From Blastopirellula sediminis (GTDB lineage: Bacteria; Planctomycetota; Planctomycetia; Pirellulales; Pirellulaceae), in assembly GCF_020966755.1 (NCBI RefSeq), contig NZ_JAJKFT010000004.1, positions 1,054,001 through 1,118,000 on the forward strand: a DNA stretch of 64,000 nucleotides, written 5' to 3'. Below are positions 1-9,845 of the stretch, one piece after another; within the stretch, counting starts at the first letter, position 1, and the number at the start of each line of letters is the position of its first letter. Made by a program: the position numbers and the translations under genes. A model generated the notes under the pieces. The model worked only from the letters and a program-made list of their open reading frames with translations. It was not told the DNA's origin and searched no databases.

Positions 1-1
1 C

Positions 2-427
2 GATCCGCTGTGGCTGTTCTGCGCTGAATACTGCGGCCGCGACCACTCGAACATGAAGGCTCAAGTCTACGTGTACGAAACCGGCGATTTCGACGCCTGG
101 GCTGTAAAGGCGGCGAACTTGTACGAAGGCCGCACGATGGCTGAAGTGGGCGAGATCCTTTACAAGCGCAAGGGATGCGTCAGCTGCCATTCGGTCGACG
201 GAAGTCGTAAAGCGGGCCCGTCGTTTAAAGCAGGCTTCGGCGTCGCGCATAAGATGGCGGACGGTAGCGAAGTCGAAATGGATGAAAATTACATTAGCGA
301 GTCGATTCGCAACCCGCGGGCGAAAGTCGTTGCGGGATACGAGCCGGTCATGCCGGTGTTCTCAAGCTCACAGCTGAGCGACCAGGACATCACGGCGATC
401 GCCGAATACATCAAGAGCCTTAAGTAA
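2..427 (+). CDS. coxB: Cytochrome c oxidase subunit II fused to cytochrome c (3' part only)
   Basis: This is the C-terminal part of subunit II of a heme-copper oxidase; the gene enters from beyond the left edge. The frame is open from base 2 and reads through the CuA motif [12 protein letters not shown], giving the two Cys, Glu, His and Met ligands of the dinuclear copper centre. A class I cytochrome c domain follows, with heme motif CVSCH and a later Met in the sequence PVMPVF as likely axial ligand. Such a fusion defines caa3-type oxidases, where the covalent cytochrome c domain feeds electrons to CuA. It lies 11 bases before coxA. An ATG at 53 is in the middle of the CuA motif and is not a start. 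Confidence 0.95.
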   Translation, partial: DPLWLFCAEYCGRDHSNMKAQVYVYETGDFDAWAVKAANLYEGRTMAEVGEILYKRKGCVSCHSVDGSRKAGPSFKAGFGVAHKMADGSEVEMDENYISESIRNPRAKVVAGYEPVMPVFSSSQLSDQDITAIAEYIKSLK

Positions 428-438
428 CGAGAACTCCC

Positions 439-2138
<1,700 letters not shown>

Positions 2139-2139
<1 letters not shown>

Positions 2140-3062
2140 TGGAAACAAGCACGATGACGACGGTCGCTGAGACGACGCACGAACACCACGGGCACGGGCA
2201 CGATCACCCGGAGCATGTCGCGCATCACTTTGAATCCGCGCGTCAGCAATACGATGCGGGGAAGCTCGGGATCTGGATGTTCCTGATTACGGAAATCCTG
2301 TTCTTTAGCGGGATGTTTTGCGCGTACGCGGTTTACCGGTCGCTGCACCCCGAAATCTTTATTGACGCGGCGAAAGAGCTCAACACGATGCTCGGCGCCT
2401 TCAATACGGTGGTGCTGATCGTCAGCAGCTTCACGATGGCTTGGGCGGTTCGCGCCGCTCAGCTGAGCCAGAAGAAGCTGTTGGTCGTGTTGCTCTGGTT
2501 GACGCTATTGCTGGCCGGCGTGTTCCTCCTCGTGAAAGCAAAGGAATACACCGACAAGTTCAATCACGGTCTTTACCCCGGCGTCTTCAATCGCTTCGCG
2601 CAAGAGCAATACCCGGCGGTCACCGAGGCGGTAATTAGCTCGTACGTTTCGACCGAAACGCCTGCCGCTCCAGCGGAAGAATCGAAGGAAGCTCCGGCCC
2701 ATGGCGAAGAGCATGGCTCTACCGAAGAGCCCAGCTCGGGCGCCGAAGCGGGACATGAAGAGCATGCCGAAGAGCACGGCCACGATGACCATGAGCACGC
2801 CGCCGAAGGGGACGCGCATCATGGCGGGGCCCAAGGGGTGCACAACATCCATATTTTCTTCGGCATCTATTACATGATGACCGGGATTCACGCGATCCAT
2901 ATCATCGGCGGTATGGGCGTGATCATTTGGCTGATCGTTCGGGCCCATCGCGGCGAATTCAGCAGCGAGTACTTCGGGCCGGTCGACTTCACGGGGCTCT
3001 ATTGGCACCTTGTCGACTTGATCTGGATTTTCCTCTTCCCGCTTTTGTACCTGATCCACTAA
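2139..3062 (+). CDS. coxC: Cytochrome c oxidase subunit III with His/Glu-rich insertion
   Basis: Subunit III of the oxidase, 307 residues. The helices GKLGIWMFLITEILFF, the HAIHIIGG segment and the C-terminal YWHLVDLIWIFLFPLLYL are family typical. Two features are unusual. The N-terminus is His-rich (HEHHGHGHDHPEHVAHH), and between helices 3 and 4, roughly residues 168-235, there is a long hydrophilic insertion dense in His, Glu, Ala and Asp. Both could bind metal ions, for example copper for the oxidase, but that is inference. The start ATG shares its first base with the coxA stop; a second ATG five codons on (position 2154) is an alternative start. Confidence 0.93.
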
Positions 3063-3078
3063 TCGGAAAATCGACGCG

Positions 3079-3459
3079 ATGAGCGATCACGCACAACATA
3101 CGGACCATTCGCACGACGACCACGGCATCGCCCACGTGATGCCGATGAGCACGTTGATCGGCACCTTCGTCGCCCTGTTGGCGCTGACGGCGCTGACCGT
3201 GGCGATTTATGAAATCGACTTTGGCTGGATCGACATCTGGGTCGCCTTGGGAATCGCCACCGTCAAGGCGTCGCTGGTGGGGATCTACTTCATGCACTTG
3301 CGGTATGAAAAGCCGTTCATCACCCTGTCGTTCGTCTTCTCGCTGGGCTTCGTCGCGCTGTTTCTCATCATTACGCTGAAAGACACGCAGGAATATGAGC
3401 CTCAGGTCGAAGCGCTTCACAACGCCAAGTTGGAAGCGATGGCCAATCCCAACCCGTAA
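3079..3459 (+). CDS. Cytochrome c oxidase subunit IV family protein
   Basis: Small membrane protein (126 residues) of the prokaryotic cytochrome c oxidase subunit IV type. It has a His/Asp-rich N-terminus and three predicted helices (residues about 30-48, 55-75 and 83-103), with the family-typical segment VKASLVGIYFMHLRYE. It likely stabilises the oxidase complex in the membrane. It starts 16 bases after coxC and is part of the same operon. The exact role of this subunit is not defined by sequence. Confidence 0.88.
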   Translation: MSDHAQHTDHSHDDHGIAHVMPMSTLIGTFVALLALTALTVAIYEIDFGWIDIWVALGIATVKASLVGIYFMHLRYEKPFITLSFVFSLGFVALFLIITLKDTQEYEPQVEALHNAKLEAMANPNP

Positions 3460-3599
3460 TTGCGGGCTTAGTCGCCCGCCTGCGAAACGCCGATTTGCAC
3501 TAGCGCTTCGGCGACGCGGATTGCGGGCTGCGTCCTCCCATTTTTCAGATGCCCTGGATTTGGGGCGGCTTAATCCTTGTTGCGGGCGTGAGTCGTCCC
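3460..3599 (+). repeat. Three degenerate direct repeats beginning TTGCGGGC
   Basis: The 156-base gap between the subunit IV gene and the next oxidase gene contains three copies of TTGCGGGC followed by a GTC..CCC core, starting at 3460, 3521 and 3580, so about 60 bases apart. Copies 2 and 3 also share a downstream TTTCAG. The first copy begins immediately after a stop codon. Nothing else was recognised in the gap. They may be degenerate repeats or a regulatory array; function unknown. Confidence 0.45.
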
Positions 3600-3615
3600 T
3601 TTCAGGAGTCCGCCG

Positions 3616-4206
3616 GTGATCAAAGATTCCCTCTCGGTCCTGCCGATGCGCCGTGACATTTATCAACTCCGGCTGGGATTCTTCCTCTTCATCGCGACGC
3701 TGACCGTCTTTTTTGCGGCCAGTCTGATCGGTTACTTGCTGATTCGGTTTTCCGATTCGGCTGACCGAGCAGTTTCGTTAAACGGCGTCCCCGTCAGCTT
3801 GTGGGTCAGTACCGTCTTCATGTTCGGCGTCGGCTACTCGTTGCATCGCGCGGTGGGCGCGGTTCGTTTCGAGAAGCAGACTTGGTTTCGCCGCTGGTTG
3901 TTTATCGCCGGCGGAATGGCGCTGGTGTTCCTGGTCTTTCAGTCGCTCGGTCTGCGCCGCCTGTTAGCGGAGCATGATGCGAGCGGCGGCGACATCAAGA
4001 TGTATGGCCTGATGTTCTTCCTGGTTCTCGTTCACGCGCTACATGTGATCGGCGGTCTGACGACATTGGCGGTGGTGACCAATCGGGCCAACCGTGACGG
4101 TTACGATCACGAGAACTACGTCGGCGTTTCGATCTGCGCCGACTACTGGCATTTTCTCGACGCCGTCTGGGTCGTGATGCTGATCGTCTTCGCCGTGACT
4201 GGTTAG
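3616..4206 (+). CDS. Second cytochrome c oxidase subunit III-like membrane protein
   Basis: A 196-residue protein with five predicted helices that resembles a short CoxC, ending in the subunit III-like segment DYWHFLDAVWVVMLIV and containing LVHALHVIGGL, parallel to HAIHIIGG in the upstream coxC. The GTG start is chosen because AGGAG lies seven bases upstream (3604-3608). Probably an accessory or alternative subunit III of the same oxidase, separated from the core operon by a repeat-bearing gap. It converges on the ABC-F gene with one base between the two stop codons and no visible terminator. Confidence 0.85.
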   Translation: MIKDSLSVLPMRRDIYQLRLGFFLFIATLTVFFAASLIGYLLIRFSDSADRAVSLNGVPVSLWVSTVFMFGVGYSLHRAVGAVRFEKQTWFRRWLFIAGGMALVFLVFQSLGLRRLLAEHDASGGDIKMYGLMFFLVLVHALHVIGGLTTLAVVTNRANRDGYDHENYVGVSICADYWHFLDAVWVVMLIVFAVTG

Positions 4207-4207
4207 T

Positions 4208-6103
4208 CTAGCCGCCGGCGATCGTTTCCAGATCTTCCCATCGCTCCATCGCGGCGAGAACTTCGTCGCCGATCGCGTCTAACCGCGTCGTGATCTTTTT
4301 GATCTCTTCGGGCGACTTTTGATAGAAGGTCGGATCGGCCATCTTCTCTTGCAGCTCGGCTTGTTCCGCTTCGAGCGCTTCGATTTTGCCCGGCAGCGTC
4401 TTCAGCTCTTGCTGCTCTTTGTTGGTCAGCTTGCGGACGCGGCCGGCCTCTTTCTTGTCCAGCTCTTTGGCGACCGGCTTGGCCGCCGCTTTGGCGTCCT
4501 CTTCGGCCCGTTTCCGCTGGGCGAGCCAATCGTCGTAACCGCCGGCGTATTGTTTGACGACTCCGTTTCCTTCAAAGGCGATCGTCGACGTGACGACATT
4601 GTTGAGGAAGCTACGATCGTGGCTCACCACGATCAACGTCCCGGCGTAATTGACCACCAGGTCTTCCAGCAGTTCAAGCGTATCGGCGTCGAGGTCGTTC
4701 GTCGGTTCGTCGAGAATTAGCAGGTTCGACGGCTTGGCGAACAATCGGGCGAGCAGCAAGCGATTGCGCTCTCCGCCAGAGAGATGCTTGATCGGGCGGT
4801 TCGATTGTTCCGGCGTAAACAGGAACTCCTGCAAATAGCCGATCACGTGCCGCGATTTGCCGTTGATATTGATGAATTCGTTCTCTTCGCCGATGTTCTC
4901 GCGCAGCGTCTGCTCTTCGTTGAGCGCGGCATGCAACTGATCGAAGTAGGCGATTTCGACCTTGCTGCCGACGGTGACGTCGCCGGAGTCAGGCTTCAAC
5001 TCGCCCAGCAAGATTCGCAGCAGCGTCGTCTTGCCGACGCCGTTGGGCCCCAGAACGCCGATCTTGTCGCCACGCATGATCGTGGTCGAAAAATCGCGGC
5101 AGATCACCAGGTCGCCGAATGAGTGGCTGATGTTCTCGGCTCGCACGACCATCTGCCCCGAACGTTCGGCCTGCTGAACGTCGAACTTGACCGTGCCGAC
5201 CCGCGAGCGGCGGCTTTGGTATTCCTCACGCAGCTTTTTGAGGGCCCGGACGCGACCTTCGTTGCGAGTGCGGCGAGCCTTAATCCCTTGGCGGATCCAG
5301 GCCTCTTCAATCGCCAGCTTCTTATCGAACAGCGCGTTCTGCTTTTCTTCCGCTTCCAGGGCCGCTTCTTTGCGGACGACGTAGTCGTCGAAGCCGCAGG
5401 CCCAGCTGGTTAGCTTGCCGCGATCGATATCGACGACGCGGGTCGCGAGCTTCTGGGCGAAGGTGCGGTCGTGGGTGACGAAGACGATTGTTCCGTCGAA
5501 CGACAGCAGGAAGTCTTCGAGCCAGAGGATCGATTCGATGTCGAGGTGGTTCGTCGGTTCGTCGAGCAGCAGGACATGCGGCTTGCTGGCGAGCGCCTGG
5601 GCGAACAACGCTCGGCGTTTCTTGCCGACTGACAGTTTCGCGAAATTGGCGTCCCCATCCAGCTTGGTCGACGAAATCGCCTGCTCGACCCATTGGTGCT
5701 GGTTCCAGCCATCTTCCATGTCAAGCTTGTGCTGCAGCTGATCGAGCCGCTGGATCTCTTCGTCGGTCGCCCCCTGGGCGATCCGCTGGGTCAGGTGGTG
5801 GTACTCGGCGAGCGTCTCCCCCATTTCCCCCAGACCGGCGGTGACCAGGTCGTAAACCGATTGGTCCTCGCCGGCGGTGGCGGTTTGCGACAGCGTGGCG
5901 ACCCGGACCTCGGGCCCGACGATCACTTCGCCCGCATCGGTCGGCTGCTCGCCGGCCAGCATCCGCAGCAGCGTCGATTTACCGGTTCCGTTGCGACCTA
6001 CCAGACAGATTCGCTCGCCCGGCTCAATCTGTAGATTGGCCTGATCCAACAGGGGCGCGGTGTGAAAGGAGATCGAAACGTCTCGAACAGAAATTAACGC
6101 CAT
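4208..6103 (-). CDS. uup: ABC-F family ATPase, Uup type
   Basis: Soluble protein of 631 residues with two ABC cassettes and no membrane domain. The first Walker A is GRNGTGKS (residues 36-43), with a degenerate signature LSVGKKRR and Walker B LLLDEPTNHLD. The second has GPNGVGKTT, signature LSGGERNR and LLILDEPTNDLD. The C-terminal region (about 545-631) is a charged coiled coil preceded by an Ala/Lys-rich linker, as in Uup. ABC-F proteins act on ribosomes or, for Uup, on DNA structure and translation quality control. Assignment to Uup rather than another ABC-F subgroup rests on the C-terminal coiled coil. Confidence 0.9.
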   Translation of the reverse strand: MALISVRDVSISFHTAPLLDQANLQIEPGERICLVGRNGTGKSTLLRMLAGEQPTDAGEVIVGPEVRVATLSQTATAGEDQSVYDLVTAGLGEMGETLAEYHHLTQRIAQGATDEEIQRLDQLQHKLDMEDGWNQHQWVEQAISSTKLDGDANFAKLSVGKKRRALFAQALASKPHVLLLDEPTNHLDIESILWLEDFLLSFDGTIVFVTHDRTFAQKLATRVVDIDRGKLTSWACGFDDYVVRKEAALEAEEKQNALFDKKLAIEEAWIRQGIKARRTRNEGRVRALKKLREEYQSRRSRVGTVKFDVQQAERSGQMVVRAENISHSFGDLVICRDFSTTIMRGDKIGVLGPNGVGKTTLLRILLGELKPDSGDVTVGSKVEIAYFDQLHAALNEEQTLRENIGEENEFININGKSRHVIGYLQEFLFTPEQSNRPIKHLSGGERNRLLLARLFAKPSNLLILDEPTNDLDADTLELLEDLVVNYAGTLIVVSHDRSFLNNVVTSTIAFEGNGVVKQYAGGYDDWLAQRKRAEEDAKAAAKPVAKELDKKEAGRVRKLTNKEQQELKTLPGKIEALEAEQAELQEKMADPTFYQKSPEEIKKITTRLDAIGDEVLAAMERWEDLETIAGG

Positions 6104-6137
6104 TGCGGTCCTTCGAAAATCTCAAAATCGTCCCAAT

Positions 6138-6167
6138 TTGATCGTGCGCGTCTCGGTTGACTAGAAT
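6138..6167 (+). promoter_or_regulatory. Putative sigma70-type promoter for the sulfatase gene
   Basis: TTGATC (6138-6143), 18-base spacer, TAGAAT (6162-6167), in the gap between the divergent ABC-F and sulfatase genes. The predicted transcript would start near 6174, about 50 bases before the sulfatase ATG. Confidence 0.45.
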
Positions 6168-6224
6168 AGGGGCCTTCGCCCACCGTTACCGAGTATCCCG
6201 CCACCCACCGAAACAGGACGAATC

Positions 6225-7613
6225 ATGCCCCGGTTTTTGTCGCTTTTCCTTGCGGCGTTGTGTGTGACCAGCGCTTCGCTGGCAGTCGCCGAGCGTCCTA
6301 ATTTTATCATTATTATCGGAGATGACGTGGGGTGGAATGACGTTAGCCCCTACGGTCATCCCCATGTGAAAACGCCCAATCTCGATCGGATGGCGGCGGC
6401 AGGAATGCGTTTCGATGCCGCATTTTTGACTTGCAGCTCCTGCAGCCCGAGTCGCTGCAGCATCATGACCGGGCGTTATCCCCACGCGACCGGCGCAGCG
6501 GAGCTTCATATGCCGCTGCCGGAAGAGCAGGTCGTCTTCGCCGGATTGCTGAAAGAGGCCGGCTACTACACCGGGGCGGCCGGCAAATGGCATCTCGGCA
6601 AACCGGCCGAAAAGAATTTTGATCGAATCATGGGGGGCGGGCCGAGCGGCTGCGAAAACTGGGAGACTATGCTCCGCGAACGTCCTATGGACCAGCCGTT
6701 CTTCTTTTGGTTCGCTTCGTTCGACGCTCACCGGCCTTACAAAGAAGGAACGATCGAAAAGCCGCACGGCCATGACGAGATCGTCGTGCCGCCGTTCCTG
6801 CCCGATCAGCCTCCGGTCCGGGATGACCTGGGGATGTACTACGACGAAATTTCGCGGCTTGACGACTACGTCGGCAAAGTGCTGGCCCTGCTGAAAGAGC
6901 AGAACGTTCTCGACAACACGTTCGTGATTTTCATGTCGGACAACGGTCGTCCTTTCCCGCGCAGTAAGACGACCATCTACGACAGCGGCGTGAAGACGCC
7001 GTTCATCGTCCAGTGGCCCGCCGTCGTGAAAGCCGGCGCCACGACCGACAGCCTGGTCAGTTCGGTCGATATCGCGCCGACGATCCTGCAATTGGCCGGG
7101 CTGCCGATGGCGCCCACCTTCCAAGGCAAATCGTTCGCGCCGATCTTGAAGGATCCGAAAGCGGAAACTCGCGACTACGTTTTCTCGGAGCACAACTGGC
7201 ACGACTACCAAGCCTTCGAACGAAGCGTCCGCTCGAAGGAGTTTCTCTATATCTACAACGCGCTGCCGCAGCTTAGCGGATCGCCCCCGGCCGACGCGGT
7301 CAACAGCCCGACTTTCCAGACGATGTTGCAGCTGGAAGCGGAAGGGAAGCTGACCGCCGATCAGCGTGGGCCGCTGGTGACGCCGCGTCCGCAGGAAGAA
7401 CTGTACGACGTGGTGAAGGATCCGTACCAGCTGAAGAACCTGGTCGACGATCCTGCCTACGCGAAAACGCTCGCGACGATGCGGAAGGAATACCAGGAGT
7501 GGGCCAGCCGGACCGAAGATGAGGTCCCGCAAGAGTTCACGCCTGACAAGTTCGACCGCCGCACTGGCAAGCAGTTGGACGCGTTCAAAGCGAAAAAGAA
7601 GAAAGCGAGCTAG
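6225..7613 (+). CDS. Secreted arylsulfatase-type sulfatase
   Basis: Exported hydrolase of 462 residues that removes sulfate esters, probably from sulfated polysaccharides. A signal peptide covers about residues 1-22. The metal-binding start GDDVGWND is followed by the sulfatase signature C73-S-P-S-R77, whose Cys is converted to formylglycine by the maturation enzyme, then GKWHLG and SDNGRPFPRSK. Sulfatases are strongly amplified in planctomycetes. No sugar-binding or transport gene lies next to it, so the substrate is not indicated. It overlaps the convergent VWA gene by four bases. Confidence 0.93.
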   Translation: MPRFLSLFLAALCVTSASLAVAERPNFIIIIGDDVGWNDVSPYGHPHVKTPNLDRMAAAGMRFDAAFLTCSSCSPSRCSIMTGRYPHATGAAELHMPLPEEQVVFAGLLKEAGYYTGAAGKWHLGKPAEKNFDRIMGGGPSGCENWETMLRERPMDQPFFFWFASFDAHRPYKEGTIEKPHGHDEIVVPPFLPDQPPVRDDLGMYYDEISRLDDYVGKVLALLKEQNVLDNTFVIFMSDNGRPFPRSKTTIYDSGVKTPFIVQWPAVVKAGATTDSLVSSVDIAPTILQLAGLPMAPTFQGKSFAPILKDPKAETRDYVFSEHNWHDYQAFERSVRSKEFLYIYNALPQLSGSPPADAVNSPTFQTMLQLEAEGKLTADQRGPLVTPRPQEELYDVVKDPYQLKNLVDDPAYAKTLATMRKEYQEWASRTEDEVPQEFTPDKFDRRTGKQLDAFKAKKKKAS

Positions 7614-9565
7614 AGCTTCGGGATCGGCGTCGGCGGCGGGGCGGGACCATTGCCTCGCCGCTGGGGGAATCGGGTCGTATCGAAGAACGACGGCACGAGC
7701 GCGATGCCGAAGCCGCGCTCCAGTTCCCACTTGGCCCGCGAAGCCCAAGGGGTGCCGGGATGTTCTTCGATAATTTCCTTCAGCAGTTCGCGGGAATGTT
7801 CGATGTCCCCCTGGGTGATCGATTCGGCAGACAGCTTATTAACCGTGTCGAGGGCCCAGCCGCGGAATTCATGTTTCGGCGTCGGCGGATTGGGGACCGG
7901 CGGCGGATTCTTGACGAACTCGGTCAGGTACGCGCCATACTCGTACGCACGGACGCGATAGGCGAGTAGCTGAGCGTACAGCAGGTCGAAGTTCGCCTGC
8001 TGACGAACGCTAGGGGACGCATCACGCAGCGGCTGCGCCTTCTCGGTCGCGGCGATCGCCTTGTCGAGGTAGTCGATGTAGGTGAGCATCTTCGCTTGTT
8101 CCATCCGAACCTGCGTCGATAGCTGATCAAAATTCGGAGAGAAGAAGCGGCGGATCTCGATGACGTTGGCGACCGACTCCTCATATGGATTGAGGTCGTA
8201 GATCACCTTCGAGATTACCCCTTGCAGCGGATCTTGCATCGCATCGCGGGCCTGATCGCGACGCGGCCGCAGGTCAGGGCGATAGGGCTCCATCGCGGCG
8301 ACGTCGTAACGATGGTCGTTCAGCTCGTTGATGTTTTTCTCTTCGCCGGGGAGCATAAAGAAGATGCCGCCGGTTTCGCGGGCAAGGCGAACTTGCTCAT
8401 ACGGACCATAACCGCTCGGCATCGCATCGCGGCGAATCCCGAAGCCGTCGGTCTGCAGTTGTTCGATCAAGGCCGTTTCGGGACCGCGATCGATCGGCAG
8501 CAAGTGAATGTTGCCGTTCTGCGGATCTTCCCAGCGGACCTTCGCTTCTGGATAGCCGAACATCGCTTCGCGGCCGAGAACATAAACGCGGGCATCGGCG
8601 CGGCGGCAGGCTTGAATCGCGTCTTCCAGAAAACGCTGGTTATTGTCGCTATTGCCGCTCTCGTCGGTGACCAGAATGATCGCCATCTGGCGTTTGGCGA
8701 TCTGGGCGTAGCGGCGATGACGATTGACCGCTTCGATAATCGCCTGGCAGGTCATCTCTTCGCCGCTGGGATCGACCGGAACTTCGGCGATCGCGGCGTC
8801 GATGTCTTCGCGATTGCTGGTCGGCGTGCGAGTATGCAGTTCAAAGCCGCCGCCATAGCTGGCGACGCCGGTCGTGAGCGCTTCGTCTTTGGCGACGCCG
8901 ACAATTCCCAGTTCGTCATAAACGCGTTTGATGCGCTGACGGATTTTGGCCTGGTCGTCTTTCATGCTCTCCGATTGGTCGAAGAGCCAAACGGCGACGA
9001 CTTCTCCCTTGTCGAGCATCCAGACCAATTCTTGCGTGAGCCGGTCCATCGCTTCGTTGTAGTCGCCGACGACGACGTTGGCGACCCCTTGCGTGCCGAC
9101 CGGCAACTCTTTCATCAGCGAGTCGTTAGGCTTGTTGATCAGTTGCAGATCGACCTGCGAAATCTGAGGCCCGATCATGTCTTCCAGCAGTTTCGTTTCG
9201 AGCTGCGGCGCTGAAAGCGACGCCGGAGCCATTCCTGCCAGGCCCGATACTGCGCTCGGCATCTTCGTGATCGACATCTCGGTCGCCAGATGCTCAAGCT
9301 CATCGAGCTCATCTTCGAGCGGTCGTTCGAGCGGCTCTTCGACCACGTCATCCAGGATGACGGCGTGGGCGGCGCGGTCCTTCGGCGGATCGAACGTCAG
9401 CAGCGCCAGGAAGATCACCAGCACCATATGAAAGATCAGCGAGGCCAAAAAGGAACTGCTCCCCCGGAACAGATCGTTCGTCGCCCCATGATCATCCTCA
9501 AGGGGAGGGATCTCCGGAGCCGGCGCGTCAGCCGGCATTTGGATGGGTGCAGTGGCCTGAGACAT
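7610..9565 (-). CDS. Membrane-anchored VWA-domain protein, copy 1
   Basis: A 651-residue protein of unknown role. One predicted membrane helix (about residues 38-57) follows a short N-terminus, so most of the chain is probably outside the cytoplasm. A von Willebrand factor A domain spans about 185-400, with the MIDAS motif DQSES at 196-200 and a later TDESG. The C-terminal part is helical, with a Pro-rich tail. It is a paralogue of the next gene upstream: segments such as ELPVGTQG, FDQSESMKDDQAKI and FFMLPGEEKN match closely, and both end in PKL. They form a tandem duplication in the same orientation. Confidence 0.85.
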   Translation of the reverse strand: MSQATAPIQMPADAPAPEIPPLEDDHGATNDLFRGSSSFLASLIFHMVLVIFLALLTFDPPKDRAAHAVILDDVVEEPLERPLEDELDELEHLATEMSITKMPSAVSGLAGMAPASLSAPQLETKLLEDMIGPQISQVDLQLINKPNDSLMKELPVGTQGVANVVVGDYNEAMDRLTQELVWMLDKGEVVAVWLFDQSESMKDDQAKIRQRIKRVYDELGIVGVAKDEALTTGVASYGGGFELHTRTPTSNREDIDAAIAEVPVDPSGEEMTCQAIIEAVNRHRRYAQIAKRQMAIILVTDESGNSDNNQRFLEDAIQACRRADARVYVLGREAMFGYPEAKVRWEDPQNGNIHLLPIDRGPETALIEQLQTDGFGIRRDAMPSGYGPYEQVRLARETGGIFFMLPGEEKNINELNDHRYDVAAMEPYRPDLRPRRDQARDAMQDPLQGVISKVIYDLNPYEESVANVIEIRRFFSPNFDQLSTQVRMEQAKMLTYIDYLDKAIAATEKAQPLRDASPSVRQQANFDLLYAQLLAYRVRAYEYGAYLTEFVKNPPPVPNPPTPKHEFRGWALDTVNKLSAESITQGDIEHSRELLKEIIEEHPGTPWASRAKWELERGFGIALVPSFFDTTRFPQRRGNGPAPPPTPIPKL

Positions 9566-9664
9566 GAATTGCTAGTAGGCGTGGGGGGATTGCTAGGGGG
9601 ATATAAAGCTCCACCATTGAATATCTTACGGCGAAATGGGGATTTCGCCAAAGGTTTGTTTCTA

Positions 9665-9698
9665 ACGAATTGCCCTGGAATGGGCTGCGCCGAATTCG
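9665..9698. repeat. Duplicated upstream element, copy 1
   Basis: A stretch of about 33 bases beginning ACGAATTGC and containing GCTGCGCCGA, roughly 100 bases before the start of VWA copy 1. A closely similar block lies at 11871-11903 before VWA copy 2. Most bases match although the flanking sequences do not, so it may be a retained regulatory site or a relic of the gene duplication. Confidence 0.4.
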
Positions 9699-9845
9699 AG
9701 ACGGCTGAATCCGCCGGGTGGAGGAGGCACGCCGCCAAGAATGCGCGACGGAGCGTTTTGTCGCCACCGCGGCAAATGCGCAAGAGAAGGAGAAGATTCG
9801 ATGAGCCGGGGAGGGGAGACTCTCTCCTCCTTTGCCGAAGCGGAA

